In this document: in pieces, positions 26,999 through 36,602 of the stretch
Position numbering within the stretch: the first letter of the stretch is position 1
Layout of the letters: each line of letters starts with the position of its first letter
Assembly (NCBI GenBank): GCA_016717345.1
Contig: JADKFR010000002.1
Location: forward strand, 434,001 to 498,000
DNA from: Propionibacteriaceae bacterium
GTDB lineage: Bacteria > Actinomycetota > Actinomycetes > Propionibacteriales > Propionibacteriaceae
DNA length: 64,000 nt
Direction: 5' to 3'
Translations under genes and position numbers: made by a program
Notes under the pieces: model-generated
The model's input: the letters and a program-made list of their open reading frames with translations, nothing else
What the model was told of the DNA's origin: nothing
Databases searched by the model: none

Positions 26999-28503
26999 GC
27001 ACCAGTGATCCGATCCGTCCGCCCGAGAGCTTGCCGCTGTTCACCAGCCTCCCGCCGAACGCCGACGAACGGCCGGGCAGGGTGCGGTCGACGTTCCGGC
27101 TGCTGCCGGGCGGCGCTCCACAGACCTCCTCGGAGCGGGCGGTCCACTCGGCTCCCGGCGGCGCGGCGGTGGACTGGGCCGTGGTGGCACGGTTCCGGTC
27201 GAAGGCGTCGGAGGTGTTGACGCAGCGTCTCGGTGGCCAGCGGATGGCCCGGGCGTCGCAGGAACAGCTGGGCCGGGCGATCATCCTGGACCTGCTGGAG
27301 TCCGAGACGGCGGACGCGGTCGCGGAGGGACGCCCGACGTGGTCCCTGGGTGAGCAGCAGAAGTTGGCGGGGGCGGTGTTCGACGCGTTGTTCCGGCTGG
27401 GACGGCTTCAGCCGCTCGTCGATGACGAGCGGGTGGAGAACATCATCATCACGGGCCACGAGACCGTGTTGCTGGAGTTGACGGACGGCAGCATCGTCAC
27501 GGGCCCGTCAGTGGCCGATTCGGAAGAGGAACTCATCGAGTTCCTGGTGTTCCTGGCGTCGCGCTCGGAGGTCAACCCCCGTCCGTTCAGTGAGGCGCAC
27601 CCGTCGCTGGATCTGCGGTTGGACGGCGGCGCCCGGTTGGCCGCGTCGGCGTGGACGACGGCGCGCCCGTCGGTCGTGATCCGCCGTCACGGGTTGCGGG
27701 AGGTCACGTTGGCCGATCTGGTGGCCCGGCGCACCCTGAGCCCGGTGGCCTCGTCGTTCCTGGCCGCTGCGGTCCGGGCGCGGATGTCGATCGTCGTGGC
27801 GGGCAGCCAGGGCGCAGGCAAGACCACGATGGTCAGGGCGCTGTGCGCCGAGATCGGCCCGTTCGAGGCCATCGGCACGTTCGAGACCGAATACGAACTG
27901 CATCTGCACGAGTTGCGGGATCGGCACAAGATCGTGCACGCGTGGGAGGCCCGACCCGGGTCAGGCGAGCGCGGACCGGACGGCCGAGCGGCCGGCGAGT
28001 ACTCGATGGACGCCCAGCTGTCCGACAGCTTCCGGTACAACCTGTCCCGGCAGATCGTCGGGGAGATCCGCGGCCGGGAGGTGTGGCCGATGATTAAGGC
28101 GATGGAGTCTGGGTCGGGGTCGATCAGCACCACCCATGCGGCTAGTGCCTCGGCGGCGCTGCGGAAGCTGGTCACCTGCGCGATGGAGGCCGGCCCACAC
28201 GTGACCCAAGACTTGGCGACCAGCAAGCTCGCCGAGACCATCGACCTGGTCGTCCACATGCACCTGGAGACGACGACCCTGCCGGACGGCACCTGCCGGC
28301 GACGCCGCTGGGTGTCGGAGATCCTCGCTGTCTCCCCGGGTGAGCGGGAGATTGGCTATGCGCTGACCCAGGTGTTCGGCCCCGGTATGGACGGGCCGGC
28401 GGTCGCGGCGGTCCTGCCGGACGAGATGCGCTTCCTGCAACGGCACGGCTTCGACGCGGCCGGCTTCTTCGCCGAAGCGGCACGGTCTGGGGGTCGTCCA
28501 TGA
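26995..28503 (+). CDS. tadA: Tad pilus assembly ATPase (TadA/CpaF)
   Basis: 502 residues from ATG 26995; the frame is open further upstream but inside tadZ. It is the hexameric secretion ATPase that drives pilus extension. Walker A is AGSQGAGKTT (269-278), the Asp box lies around FETEYELHLHELRDRHKIVH, Walker B is QIVGEIRGREV, and the His box is in STTHAASASAAL. The N-terminal domain (VENIIITGHETVLLELTDGS) is complete. Overlaps join it to tadZ and tadB. Confidence 0.95.
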   Translation: MSTSDPIRPPESLPLFTSLPPNADERPGRVRSTFRLLPGGAPQTSSERAVHSAPGGAAVDWAVVARFRSKASEVLTQRLGGQRMARASQEQLGRAIILDLLESETADAVAEGRPTWSLGEQQKLAGAVFDALFRLGRLQPLVDDERVENIIITGHETVLLELTDGSIVTGPSVADSEEELIEFLVFLASRSEVNPRPFSEAHPSLDLRLDGGARLAASAWTTARPSVVIRRHGLREVTLADLVARRTLSPVASSFLAAAVRARMSIVVAGSQGAGKTTMVRALCAEIGPFEAIGTFETEYELHLHELRDRHKIVHAWEARPGSGERGPDGRAAGEYSMDAQLSDSFRYNLSRQIVGEIRGREVWPMIKAMESGSGSISTTHAASASAALRKLVTCAMEAGPHVTQDLATSKLAETIDLVVHMHLETTTLPDGTCRRRRWVSEILAVSPGEREIGYALTQVFGPGMDGPAVAAVLPDEMRFLQRHGFDAAGFFAEAARSGGRP

Positions 28504-29396
28504 TGATCCTCCTCCCGGCCCTGTCGGGTGCCTTGATCGCCGGCGGGCTTCTCGGCATCTGGTGGAGTCTGCAGCCCCAGCCGGACCGTCCCGCCCCCCG
28601 CCGCCGAGCAAGCAGGCTGGCGGCACGTCTCACCGCGGTGTCACCGCGGACCCGGCTGTTGCTGGCGGGCGGTGCCGCGGTGGGTCTCGTCGTCGGTTTG
28701 TGGACAGGGTGGCTCATCGCAGTGGTGCTGATCCCGGCGGCGGTAGTCGGCTTGCCGTGGCTGTTGTCGGCGCCAGGGTCGGTGGAGCAGATCGACCGGC
28801 TCGAGGCGATGGCTGAATGGACCCGCAGCCTGTCCGGGGTGCTGACCGTCGGGGTGGGACTGGAGCAGGCACTGATCGCGACCCTGCGCTCGGCGCCGGA
28901 ACCGATCCGACCCGAAATCACCGGGCTGGTGGCCCGGCTACGGGCCCGCTGGGCGGCCGAGGACGCCCTGCGGGCATTCGCCGACGATCTCGACGACGCA
29001 ACCGGGGATCTGGTCGCCGCCTATCTGATCCTGGGGTCGCGCAGGCGCGGCGCCGGGCTCGCGAGCGTGCTGGACGGTCTGGCGGAGTCGGTCGCGGCCG
29101 ATGTGGCCGCCCGCCGTCAGATCGAAGCCGACCGTGCCAAGCCGCGCGGCACCGCCCGGCTCGTCACCCTGTTGACGGTCGGCGCCTTGGTCGTGCTGGC
29201 GCTCTCAGGGTCTGCGCTGGCTCCTTACGCCACGCCACTCGGGCAGGTGATCCTGTCTCTCCTTCTCAGCTTGTACGTGGCGACGCTGGTGTGGATGCGG
29301 TCGATGGCCCGCGGCACTCGGCTGCCGCGTTTCCTCGGCGATTCCCCTGAGTTCATGAGGACGGGAACAGCGTCCCTGGGAAAGGTGGGTTCATGA
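28500..29396 (+). CDS. tadB: Tad inner-membrane protein TadB
   Basis: 298 residues. Three to five hydrophobic segments (near 5-20, 57-90, 225-265) surround a cytoplasmic T2SSF (GspF-like) domain with the family motif SLSGVLTVGVGLEQALIATL. It forms the membrane platform with TadC. The ATG overlaps the tadA stop and the stop overlaps tadC. Confidence 0.9.
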   Translation: MMILLPALSGALIAGGLLGIWWSLQPQPDRPAPRRRASRLAARLTAVSPRTRLLLAGGAAVGLVVGLWTGWLIAVVLIPAAVVGLPWLLSAPGSVEQIDRLEAMAEWTRSLSGVLTVGVGLEQALIATLRSAPEPIRPEITGLVARLRARWAAEDALRAFADDLDDATGDLVAAYLILGSRRRGAGLASVLDGLAESVAADVAARRQIEADRAKPRGTARLVTLLTVGALVVLALSGSALAPYATPLGQVILSLLLSLYVATLVWMRSMARGTRLPRFLGDSPEFMRTGTASLGKVGS

Positions 29397-30301
29397 CCGG
29401 TCTCCAGCTCGCGGTGATCGCCGGCGCCCTGGTGGCGTCCGGACTGGTGCTAGCCGGAGGCATCCTGCTGCCCCGCAGGGTGGACCTGGGTGATGCGCTG
29501 GCCCGCCTCGGGCCCGTCCGTCGGGTGGCACCGGTCGATCAGGTGGTCGTACCTCACGTGCGCGGCACGAAGGAGTGGCTCGGCGCGTGGGCGCTGCAAC
29601 GGCTCCCGGTCTCGCTGCTGGCCGGCGTCCCGTCCCGGGAGTTGGCGCTGCTGCGCATACCGGCCACCCGGTTCTACGGGGACAAGCTCCTCAACGCCTT
29701 CCTCGGCCTGGTCCTGCCCCCGATGATCGTGTGGTTGTTCGCGGTCATGGGTCTCCACCTGCCGATGGTGATCCCCACCGCTGGATCGGTCGGGCTGGCG
29801 GTGGTGATGTGGTGGATCCCCGACTACGACCTACACCGGGAAGCCAAGCAGGCCCGGGCCGAGTTCGGCCGCGCCGTCGGCGCCTACATCGACCTGGTCG
29901 CCCTCGAACGAGCTTCCGGCGCCGGCACCCGTCAGGCCATGGAGGCAGCCGCCCAGGTCGGCCAGTCGTGGGTGTTCCGCCGCATCTCCGAGGAACTCGC
30001 CCGATCGCGCTGGTCGGGTGTGCCGCCGTGGACCGCATTGCACAGCCTCGCTGAAGAGCTGGGCCTGCCCGAACTGGACGACCTGGCAGACATCATGCGG
30101 CTGTCCGGTGAGGAAGGTGCCCAGGTCTATGCGAACCTGCGGGCACGATCCGCCGCGATGCGCACCGCGATGCTCGAAACCGAACGCGCCAAAGCCAACG
30201 ACCTCGGAGAACGGATGTACATCCCCGCCTCCCTCCTCGGGGTGGTGTTCGTTGCCATCCTCGTCGCCCCCGCACTGCTCAGGATCCTCACCGGCTCCTG
30301 A
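29393..30301 (+). CDS. tadC: Tad inner-membrane protein TadC
   Basis: 302 residues with an N-terminal membrane segment, two central ones (FLGLVLPPMIVWLFAVMGLH and MVIPTAGSVGLAVVMWW), a GspF-like domain (AYIDLVALERASGAGTRQAM) and a C-terminal segment (LLGVVFVAILVAPALLRIL). It is the partner of TadB. Overlaps tadB by four bases. A 34-base gap separates it from the candidate pilin gene. Confidence 0.9.
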   Translation: MTGLQLAVIAGALVASGLVLAGGILLPRRVDLGDALARLGPVRRVAPVDQVVVPHVRGTKEWLGAWALQRLPVSLLAGVPSRELALLRIPATRFYGDKLLNAFLGLVLPPMIVWLFAVMGLHLPMVIPTAGSVGLAVVMWWIPDYDLHREAKQARAEFGRAVGAYIDLVALERASGAGTRQAMEAAAQVGQSWVFRRISEELARSRWSGVPPWTALHSLAEELGLPELDDLADIMRLSGEEGAQVYANLRARSAAMRTAMLETERAKANDLGERMYIPASLLGVVFVAILVAPALLRILTGS

Positions 30302-30335
30302 CAGAAACACCTCCAACCCCTGGAAAGGACTCCCC

Positions 30336-30533
30336 ATGCGCTTCGTGATCGCCCATCTCCACATCCTCGGCATCCAACTCCACGCCCGCCTGAAGGCGAA
30401 GCCCATGCACGACGAACGCGGCTCTGTGACCGCCGAGGTCGTGCTGTGGGCACTCGCCGTGATCACCCTGGTCGGGATCGTGGTTGCCGCGCTCACCGGC
30501 TACATCAACGCCCAGGTCGCCAAGCTCGGATGA
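30336..30533 (+). CDS. Candidate Flp-type pilin
   Basis: 65 residues from ATG 30336, with GGAAAGGA upstream. After a basic leader of about 28 residues comes GSVTAEVVLWALAVITLVGI, a class III (prepilin-like) cleavage site followed by the hydrophobic pilin helix with Glu near position 5. Size and place suit the major Tad pilin. No dedicated prepilin peptidase (TadV) gene was found in the window, so processing would need a peptidase encoded elsewhere. Confidence 0.75.
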   Translation: MRFVIAHLHILGIQLHARLKAKPMHDERGSVTAEVVLWALAVITLVGIVVAALTGYINAQVAKLG

Positions 30534-30916
30534 CCCGGGACACTCGGCATCGGCGGGCAGGGGAACGGGGATCGGTGAGCATCCAGATGACCCTGCTGCT
30601 CCCCGTGATGTTCTCGATCCTGTTCCTTGGCATGCAGGCCGCGCTGTATCACCACGCGCGCAGCGTCGCGACTGCGGCGGCGCAGGAAGGCGCCCGGGCT
30701 GCGGCAGCCGACGGCGCCCGAGCATCGGACGGCTGCGCGGCAGCCCGCTCCTTCGTCGAGCGGGCCCACGGCGCGCTGGAACAACCCAGCGTCGCCTGCA
30801 CCCGAACCCTGACCAGCGCGACAGTGACGGTGACCGGGGCGAGCGTGACTGTGATCGCCGGGTGGCGACCGGAGATCAGCCATCAGGTCAGCTCGCCAGT
30901 GGAACGAATCACATGA
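30530..30916 (+). CDS. TadE-like minor pilin
   Basis: 128 residues. GERGSVSIQMTLLLPVMFSI is a TadE-type prepilin N-terminus, followed by an extracellular domain with paired cysteines (ASDGCAAARS, PSVACTRT). The start overlaps the pilin stop (ATGA) and the stop overlaps the next ATG. A minor pilin or pseudopilin role is standard for the family. Confidence 0.85.
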   Translation: MTRDTRHRRAGERGSVSIQMTLLLPVMFSILFLGMQAALYHHARSVATAAAQEGARAAAADGARASDGCAAARSFVERAHGALEQPSVACTRTLTSATVTVTGASVTVIAGWRPEISHQVSSPVERIT

Positions 30917-31335
30917 TGGTCAGGGAGGAGCGCGGCTCGGCAGCGCTTGAAGTCGCCATCGGCGCCCCCGTGATGCTGTTGCTCGTCGTCCTGGTCGTCG
31001 CGGGCGGGCGCGTCGCACTGGCCCGGCAGACGGTCACCGCGGCCGCCGACTCCGCTGCACGGGCCGCTTCAATCTCCCGCACCGCGCCCGCCGCGACCAG
31101 CCTCGCCCGCAACACCGCCCGGAGCATCCTGGCTGCCCAGCAGGTCGACTGCCGCACCCTCGACGTCAGCGTTGACGCACGTGCGTTCGCCAGCGCACCC
31201 GGCACCCCAGGCAACGTCCAGGCGACCGTCACCTGCCACCTCGACCTCACCAGCCTTGGGCTGCCCGGCCTCGGCTCCCTGACGATCACCGAAACCGGCA
31301 CCAGCCCGCTTGACACATTCCGCGGCCGCCGCTGA
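30913..31335 (+). CDS. TadE/TadF-like pseudopilin
   Basis: 140 residues with EERGSAALEVAIGAPVMLLL at the N-terminus: a TadE/F prepilin signal. The exported part has two cysteines (VDCRTL, TVTCHL). Overlaps the preceding gene by four bases and is followed by a 14-base gap. Confidence 0.85.
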   Translation: MMVREERGSAALEVAIGAPVMLLLVVLVVAGGRVALARQTVTAAADSAARAASISRTAPAATSLARNTARSILAAQQVDCRTLDVSVDARAFASAPGTPGNVQATVTCHLDLTSLGLPGLGSLTITETGTSPLDTFRGRR

Positions 31336-31349
31336 CCACAGGAGAAGCC

Positions 31350-31790
31350 ATGACCCACCGTCGAACCCACCACACGCCACGGCAGGACGAGCGCGGCTCC
31401 GTCACCGTGTGGATGGCCGCCAGCGCCGTCGCGATGATCCTTCTCGTCGGCCTCGCTGTCGACCTCGGCGGACAGGTTCACGCGCAGCAGCGCGCCCAGG
31501 GAATCGCCGCGCAGGCCGCCCGTACCGGCGGAGAACAGATCGACACCGCCAGCATGCGCGGCCAGGTCGTCCGGGCCGACGCCGCGGCCGCCAAGGCGGC
31601 TGCGCTGGCGTACCTCCACGCCGCCGGAGTGAGCGGGACGGTCGCCGTTCAAGGCGGCACGACCCTGCAGGTCCACACCGCCGACAGCTACCGACCGCTG
31701 TTCCTGACCTACATCGGCATCACCAGCATCCCCGTCACCGGACAGGCAACCGCCCGCATCGCTCGAGCGCTCGACGGGACTGAGCGATGA
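31350..31790 (+). CDS. TadG-like pilus-associated protein
   Basis: 146 residues. DERGSVTVWMAASAVAMILL leads into AVDLGGQVHAQQRAQGIAAQ, which is the TadG/Flp_N pattern. It is shorter than classical TadG and lacks the von Willebrand domain, as is common in actinomycetes. AGGAGAAGCC precedes the ATG. The stop overlaps the next gene's ATG. Confidence 0.82.
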   Translation: MTHRRTHHTPRQDERGSVTVWMAASAVAMILLVGLAVDLGGQVHAQQRAQGIAAQAARTGGEQIDTASMRGQVVRADAAAAKAAALAYLHAAGVSGTVAVQGGTTLQVHTADSYRPLFLTYIGITSIPVTGQATARIARALDGTER

Positions 31791-34700
31791 CCGCCCGGCT
31801 CCGCGGCCTCGGCGCCGCCCTTGCCCTTCTCGGTTTGGTGATCGGCCTACCCCTGCTGCTGGTCGCCCTCGGTCCCGTCACGCTCCCCGGCAGTTGGCAA
31901 GCGGCGGCCTCCGGACTGCTCCGCCCTGACGATGGCACCCTCGCTCTGGCGGCGATCAAGATCCTCGCCTGGGCCGTGTGGGTCGTCCTCACTCTCACCG
32001 TCGCCGTCGAAGTCATCGCCCGGGCCCGGCGGATCCCGCCGCCGAGCCTGCGGGGGTTGGGACGGCCCCAGCTCGCGATTCGCGATCTGGTCGCGGCCGC
32101 CGTCCTGCTGTTCGTTGCCGCGCCCGCAGTCAGCCACGTGACCCCGGCCTCGGCGCAGCCTGTGACCGTCCATGCAGTCGAAGCCGGTCAGGCCTCCACC
32201 CGGGCCGCTGTCCGCGAGAAGGCCGAAAGCCCTAGCCAGGGCACTGTCGAACACGTCGTGACCAAAGGCGAGTCGCTGTGGAGAATCGCCGAGAAGCACC
32301 TCGGCGACGGCGAACGCTACCCTGAGATCGTCGAACTCAACCGGCCGCTCCTTGGCGACAAGCCTGGTTTCCTGCGTACGGGCTGGACCCTCCGCCTGCC
32401 GCTTCCAGACCACGACGGGCAACCAGCTGCCGCCCACGCGGGCCGGTACGTGGTCCGCCAGGGTGACACCCTCAGCGAGATCGCCCTCGACGAGCTCGGC
32501 GACGCCCGTGCCTACCCCCGGATCGCCAAGGCCTCCCGCGACATCGAACAGCCCGGTGGGGGTCACCTCACCGACCCAGACCGGATCGACGTCGGCTGGA
32601 CCCTACAGATCCCCGCACCCACAGGTCGAGACCACACTGAGCCAGAGCAGGTCGAGAAGCCCGCCTCCAAGAAGGCGGACACCGAAACCCTCGAGCCCGG
32701 CACTCACCCCGCCAGCGCGGAGACGGCGGCGCCCGTCCCGGCCGACACCGCAGCCGCGCAGCCGACCCCGATCCAGGCCACCAAGCCCACACCCTCCTCG
32801 GCTACCCCGCAGCCGGTCACTCCGACACAGACCTTGGACAATGCCACCCCGACCCCGCCAGTCACCGAGCCATCTGCCGTATCCACGACGGGCACGGCGC
32901 CCTCTGTCTCCCAACTGGACGAAGTCGATGTCGACCCGTCGTGGTCGCCGACGTGGCTGCTGTCCGGACTGACCGGAGGTGGCGCATTGCTGGCCGCCGG
33001 GATGCTCGTGTGGCTGCGTCGCGCCCGAGCCGCGCAACGCCGGGAACGCCGACCCGGACGCACCATCTCCCTACCTCCCACCGGGCTCGCCCCGGTCGAG
33101 AAGACGCTGATCGCAGCCGGTGGTCCAGCCCTCCCGACACTCGAACTGGTCGACCAGGCCCTGCGTCGACTCACCCCGAGCGCGACCGGCCGCATGCCCC
33201 AGATCGCCGCCATCGAGATCGGTGACCGGCTCACCCTTCACCTTGCCGGGCCCGGCGATCTGCCCAGCCCGTGGCAGCCCATGCCTGACTCGAACCACTG
33301 GAGCGTCCCTGCCGACATCGACCTCGACCAGCTCGGCACCCCCACCGAACCCGACGCGGAAGCCCCGTACCCGCAACTGGCTGTCATCGGCACCGGTGAC
33401 AACGGCGCAACCTGGTTGCTCAACCTGGAAGAACTCGGCACCGTGGCCATCACCGGAGACGCGACCTACGCAGGCGACCTGGCCCGGGGCATAGCGGCTG
33501 AGATTGCGATCAACCCGTGGACCCGTGACGTCCGACTCGACAGCATCGGCATCGCCCCCGAAGCCGCCACCTTGAACCCCGCCCGGGCCCGCCACCACAC
33601 CACCCTCGGCGGGATGGCCGGCGAAGTCGTTGCCGACGCCGTCCACATCGCTGACCGACTCACCGACGTCGGGGTCCCTGACATTGCCACCGCCCGCGCC
33701 ACCAGCGCCAGCGACGACCTCTGGGAAAGCCGGCTGCTCATCGTCGACGCCGAACACGCCGACGACACCCTGCACACCCTCGCCCAACTCCTCACCGAGC
33801 AGCCCGGACGAACCGGAGCCGCCCTGATCGTCCTCGGCCCCAGCACCGTCCCGACCCGCTACCAGCTCGAACTCACCTCGACCGGACGCGTCCGGTTCCC
33901 CGAGGTGGGGCTAGACCTCACCTCAGCCGGGCTCACCGGCGACGAAGCCCACGGCTGCGCGTCCCTGATCGCCGCCGCAGACGACCTCGACGACCAGCCG
34001 ATCCCGGTCGACCCGGAGCCGGCCGAAGGGTGGCGTGCGCTCACCGACCAAGCCGGCGCGCTTCGGGAGCAGCTCACCATCGGCCGCGGAGAGTTGACCG
34101 CCGAACCGTCCCACTCGCTGCTGGAGGCGCCCGACCGGGAGTACACCTCGATCGCTGCCACCACCAGCGAGGACCTGGCCGCCCTTGCACCCCAGGTCAC
34201 GGAGAGCGTCCACCAGCAGGTGGAGGACGCCGACCCCACCCTGGACGCGCACCTCGACCTGTGGTTCTCCGACCACGACACGCTGCCCAGGCTGTGGCTC
34301 CTCGGCCCCGTCCGGGGACGCACCGGAAGCGGCGGAGACCCCACGGCCCTGCTGAAACGCAAGGCCCACACCCTCGAACTCGCCGCCTACCTCGCCACCC
34401 GACCCAACGGCGCCACCACCAACGACGTCGCCGACGCGTTCGGCGTCGCTCCAGGCCAGGTCCGCAAGGACATGGCCGTCCTCCGCCGCTGGCTCGGCAC
34501 CGATCCGCGCACCGGTCGTCCCCACATACCCGACGCCACCACCACGCCGGCCGCCAAGGCACGCGGCATCGGGGTTTACCAGCTCGACGACGTCCTCGTC
34601 GACGCGGACCTATTCCGGCGACTCCGCGCCCGCGGACAAGCTCGCGGACCCGAAGGCATCGCCGACCTCCGCAGCGCCCTTGCGCTAGTCACCGGAATTC

Positions 34701-35071
34701 CGTTCAGCGAGCTCCGCACCGATGGCGGCGCGTGGCTCACCGACGGTGACCGGCTCGACCAACACCTGCTGTGCGCGATCGTCGACGTCGCCCACATCGT
34801 CACGACGCACGCTCTCCACAGCGGCGACCTCGCCACAGCCCGCGCCGCCGCCCAGATCGCTCGCGACGCCGCCCCCGACGAAGAGACGCCGCGCCTCGAC
34901 CTGGCCGCCGTGGCCGCAGCAGAGGGGAACCACACCGAGGCCGAACACATCGCCCGGGAGATCTGCCGACGCAGCGACACCGAGGACGGGGCACCTTCGG
35001 ACCTGCCCCAGCGCACGGACCAGCTCCTGCGCCATCACGCCTGGCTCAGCAGGCGCAGAACCGCGAGCTGA
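31787..35071 (+). CDS. Giant LysM and BTAD-domain membrane regulator
   Basis: 1094 residues, the last gene of the Tad operon. Order: membrane segments near 8-30, 53-75 and 98-115; LysM repeat 1 near 155-205 (VVTKGESLWRIAEKHLGD); LysM repeat 2 near 223-280 (YVVRQGDTLSEIALDELGD); a Pro/Thr-rich linker; a membrane segment near 387-407; a cytoplasmic part; a winged-helix near 870-910 (NDVADAFGVAPGQVRKDMAV) and a C-terminal BTAD helical domain (DADLFRRLRARGQARG onward). The layout joins a wall-binding exterior to a SARP-like DNA-binding or signalling interior. It probably senses or anchors the pilus; this is inferred from domains. Confidence 0.85.
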   Translation: MTARLRGLGAALALLGLVIGLPLLLVALGPVTLPGSWQAAASGLLRPDDGTLALAAIKILAWAVWVVLTLTVAVEVIARARRIPPPSLRGLGRPQLAIRDLVAAAVLLFVAAPAVSHVTPASAQPVTVHAVEAGQASTRAAVREKAESPSQGTVEHVVTKGESLWRIAEKHLGDGERYPEIVELNRPLLGDKPGFLRTGWTLRLPLPDHDGQPAAAHAGRYVVRQGDTLSEIALDELGDARAYPRIAKASRDIEQPGGGHLTDPDRIDVGWTLQIPAPTGRDHTEPEQVEKPASKKADTETLEPGTHPASAETAAPVPADTAAAQPTPIQATKPTPSSATPQPVTPTQTLDNATPTPPVTEPSAVSTTGTAPSVSQLDEVDVDPSWSPTWLLSGLTGGGALLAAGMLVWLRRARAAQRRERRPGRTISLPPTGLAPVEKTLIAAGGPALPTLELVDQALRRLTPSATGRMPQIAAIEIGDRLTLHLAGPGDLPSPWQPMPDSNHWSVPADIDLDQLGTPTEPDAEAPYPQLAVIGTGDNGATWLLNLEELGTVAITGDATYAGDLARGIAAEIAINPWTRDVRLDSIGIAPEAATLNPARARHHTTLGGMAGEVVADAVHIADRLTDVGVPDIATARATSASDDLWESRLLIVDAEHADDTLHTLAQLLTEQPGRTGAALIVLGPSTVPTRYQLELTSTGRVRFPEVGLDLTSAGLTGDEAHGCASLIAAADDLDDQPIPVDPEPAEGWRALTDQAGALREQLTIGRGELTAEPSHSLLEAPDREYTSIAATTSEDLAALAPQVTESVHQQVEDADPTLDAHLDLWFSDHDTLPRLWLLGPVRGRTGSGGDPTALLKRKAHTLELAAYLATRPNGATTNDVADAFGVAPGQVRKDMAVLRRWLGTDPRTGRPHIPDATTTPAAKARGIGVYQLDDVLVDADLFRRLRARGQARGPEGIADLRSALALVTGIPFSELRTDGGAWLTDGDRLDQHLLCAIVDVAHIVTTHALHSGDLATARAAAQIARDAAPDEETPRLDLAAVAAAEGNHTEAEHIAREICRRSDTEDGAPSDLPQRTDQLLRHHAWLSRRRTAS

Positions 35072-36103
35072 TCGTTGACAGCACCAGACATAGGCAAGGC
35101 CTCACAGAGGCGTGCAGATGCCCTGCGCTGCGGGCGGGGGGGCACGAGCTCGCACACAGAGCCGGTGAGCGCGTTCATCCGGATGTGCACATGATCGACC
35201 GAAATTGAGACCGAGTTGGCTCAAATTGGTACCGCAAACTTGGGCGTCGACGGTTGCTGGGGCCTCCAGCAGGCACTTCGCCCTTCGCGCGCACTCCTGG
35301 CCGTCGGCCGCCGCGTTAGCCCTTGTAGATGCGAGTTTGGGCATAGCCACTGAGCTGAATACCCCCGGGGGTGTTACGGCTGGACCGGCGGGAACATTAG
35401 TATGCAAATTCTGGGCTGCCGCGGCGATGAAATGCCTAGTCAAGTGCATCTTCTCGGACTTGCTCCGTCAATCGTGAGCCAACTCGGGTGAGATGGGGAC
35501 GAGTTGGGGGCTACGTCAAAGGTCCGCTGACCCAGCGGCGACGGTTTACCGGGGTTCTGGAACTCAGACGCGGCACACGTGGGGCGAGATTCCCACCTTC
35601 AAGGGTCACGCCGACCCTGTCGTGTCGTCGGGGAAGGTCGCGGGAGCTCCCATGAAGTCTTCAATGTCAACTTCCGGGATTCTCACGCTGAAAGTCTGCT
35701 CTACAACACAACTGTCGGAAGTTTCCGAGAATTCCTTGTGGAATCAGCCACTTTCATTGCTGAAAGAGGAAAGATTGCCACGGTTAGCTCCCGCAGCGGT
35801 TGTCGAACTTGCCTCAACGGTGTTAGCAAGAGATCAGAGTTTCGTCAGCATCAGACTCCACAGACAGACTATGCGAACTTGGTTGCTCAACTTTAATAAT
35901 GATGCGCCCAACTTCCAGAGATATGCATAAAGTCTGTGTGAATGGCCTAGTCACAGCTACGTTTGCTACCTCTCATGGCCTGGGACGGCCCCCGAGCGAC
36001 GAGGGCCGGTGGCCGTCGCGAATCGTTCCCATAATCTCCTCGAAATGGGCTTGCGATTCCCCTTGGGGCCGTCTATGGTCTAGTTACTTAACAACGCAGC
36101 ATC
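35072..36103. other. 1-kb gap after the Tad operon
   Basis: No firm gene. One plus-strand frame (35579-35896) contains SFREFLVESATFIAERGKIA and may be a remnant of a real gene, but it has no start signal and no family. Composition falls in GC toward 36000. No strong terminator hairpin was recognised after the operon. Confidence 0.35.
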
Positions 36104-36118
36104 ATGAAGGGGCGGGCC

Positions 36119-36580
36119 ATGTTGGCATTCACAGGTAGCGGTCGCAGGCTGCATATCTTGGACATTGAGAACCTGATCGGAGCAGGCCGGTTCGCTATCG
36201 CCGACGTGGTGGTGTTGAAGCGAAACTATGAAGCCCTCGTGGGGGTCGGTCCGCACGACATCGTGGTGATCGGCGCCGACGTGCGCAGCGTCCTCGACGT
36301 TTGGCTTGGGTGGCCGGTCAGGGTTCTGCCTGGTCGCGGCCCCGACGGCGCCGATCTGCTCCTGCTTGAGGAGCTGAAGCAGGAGTTGGCCCGAGCGCGA
36401 TTCGACGACGTCGTCATCGGTTCTGGGGACCACATCTTCGTCGAGTTGATGGCCGAGCTTGCCGCCCGAGGGACAACAGTCACCTGCGTGTCGCGGCATG
36501 GGTCACTCTCCAGGCGATCCCGGATGGCGTGTCATCGAGTCGTGCTCCTCGCCGCCGGAGCCACTCAGGCCGTGGCCTGA
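36119..36580 (+). CDS. NYN/PIN-like nuclease-fold protein
   Basis: About 153 residues. Acidic motifs of the NYN (PIN-like) RNase fold are in order: HILDIENLIG near 10, GRGPDGADLLLLEELK near 75, and DVVIGSGDHIFVE near 100. These aspartates would bind metal and cut RNA. ATG 36104 is in frame but lacks a site; ATG 36119 has GAAGGGG six bases before it and is preferred. It is followed 22 bases later by a helical protein and then a lipase-like gene, possibly one operon. A role in defence or RNA turnover is inferred only. Confidence 0.75.
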   Translation: MLAFTGSGRRLHILDIENLIGAGRFAIADVVVLKRNYEALVGVGPHDIVVIGADVRSVLDVWLGWPVRVLPGRGPDGADLLLLEELKQELARARFDDVVIGSGDHIFVELMAELAARGTTVTCVSRHGSLSRRSRMACHRVVLLAAGATQAVA

Positions 36581-36602
36581 CACCCGGACAGGCGAGGAAC
36601 GT

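Noticed and set aside
35102..35449. 115-codon minus-strand frame after the Tad operon
   Set aside because: No start signal and no recognisable pattern; Ala/Pro/Cys-rich composition typical of non-coding high-GC DNA.
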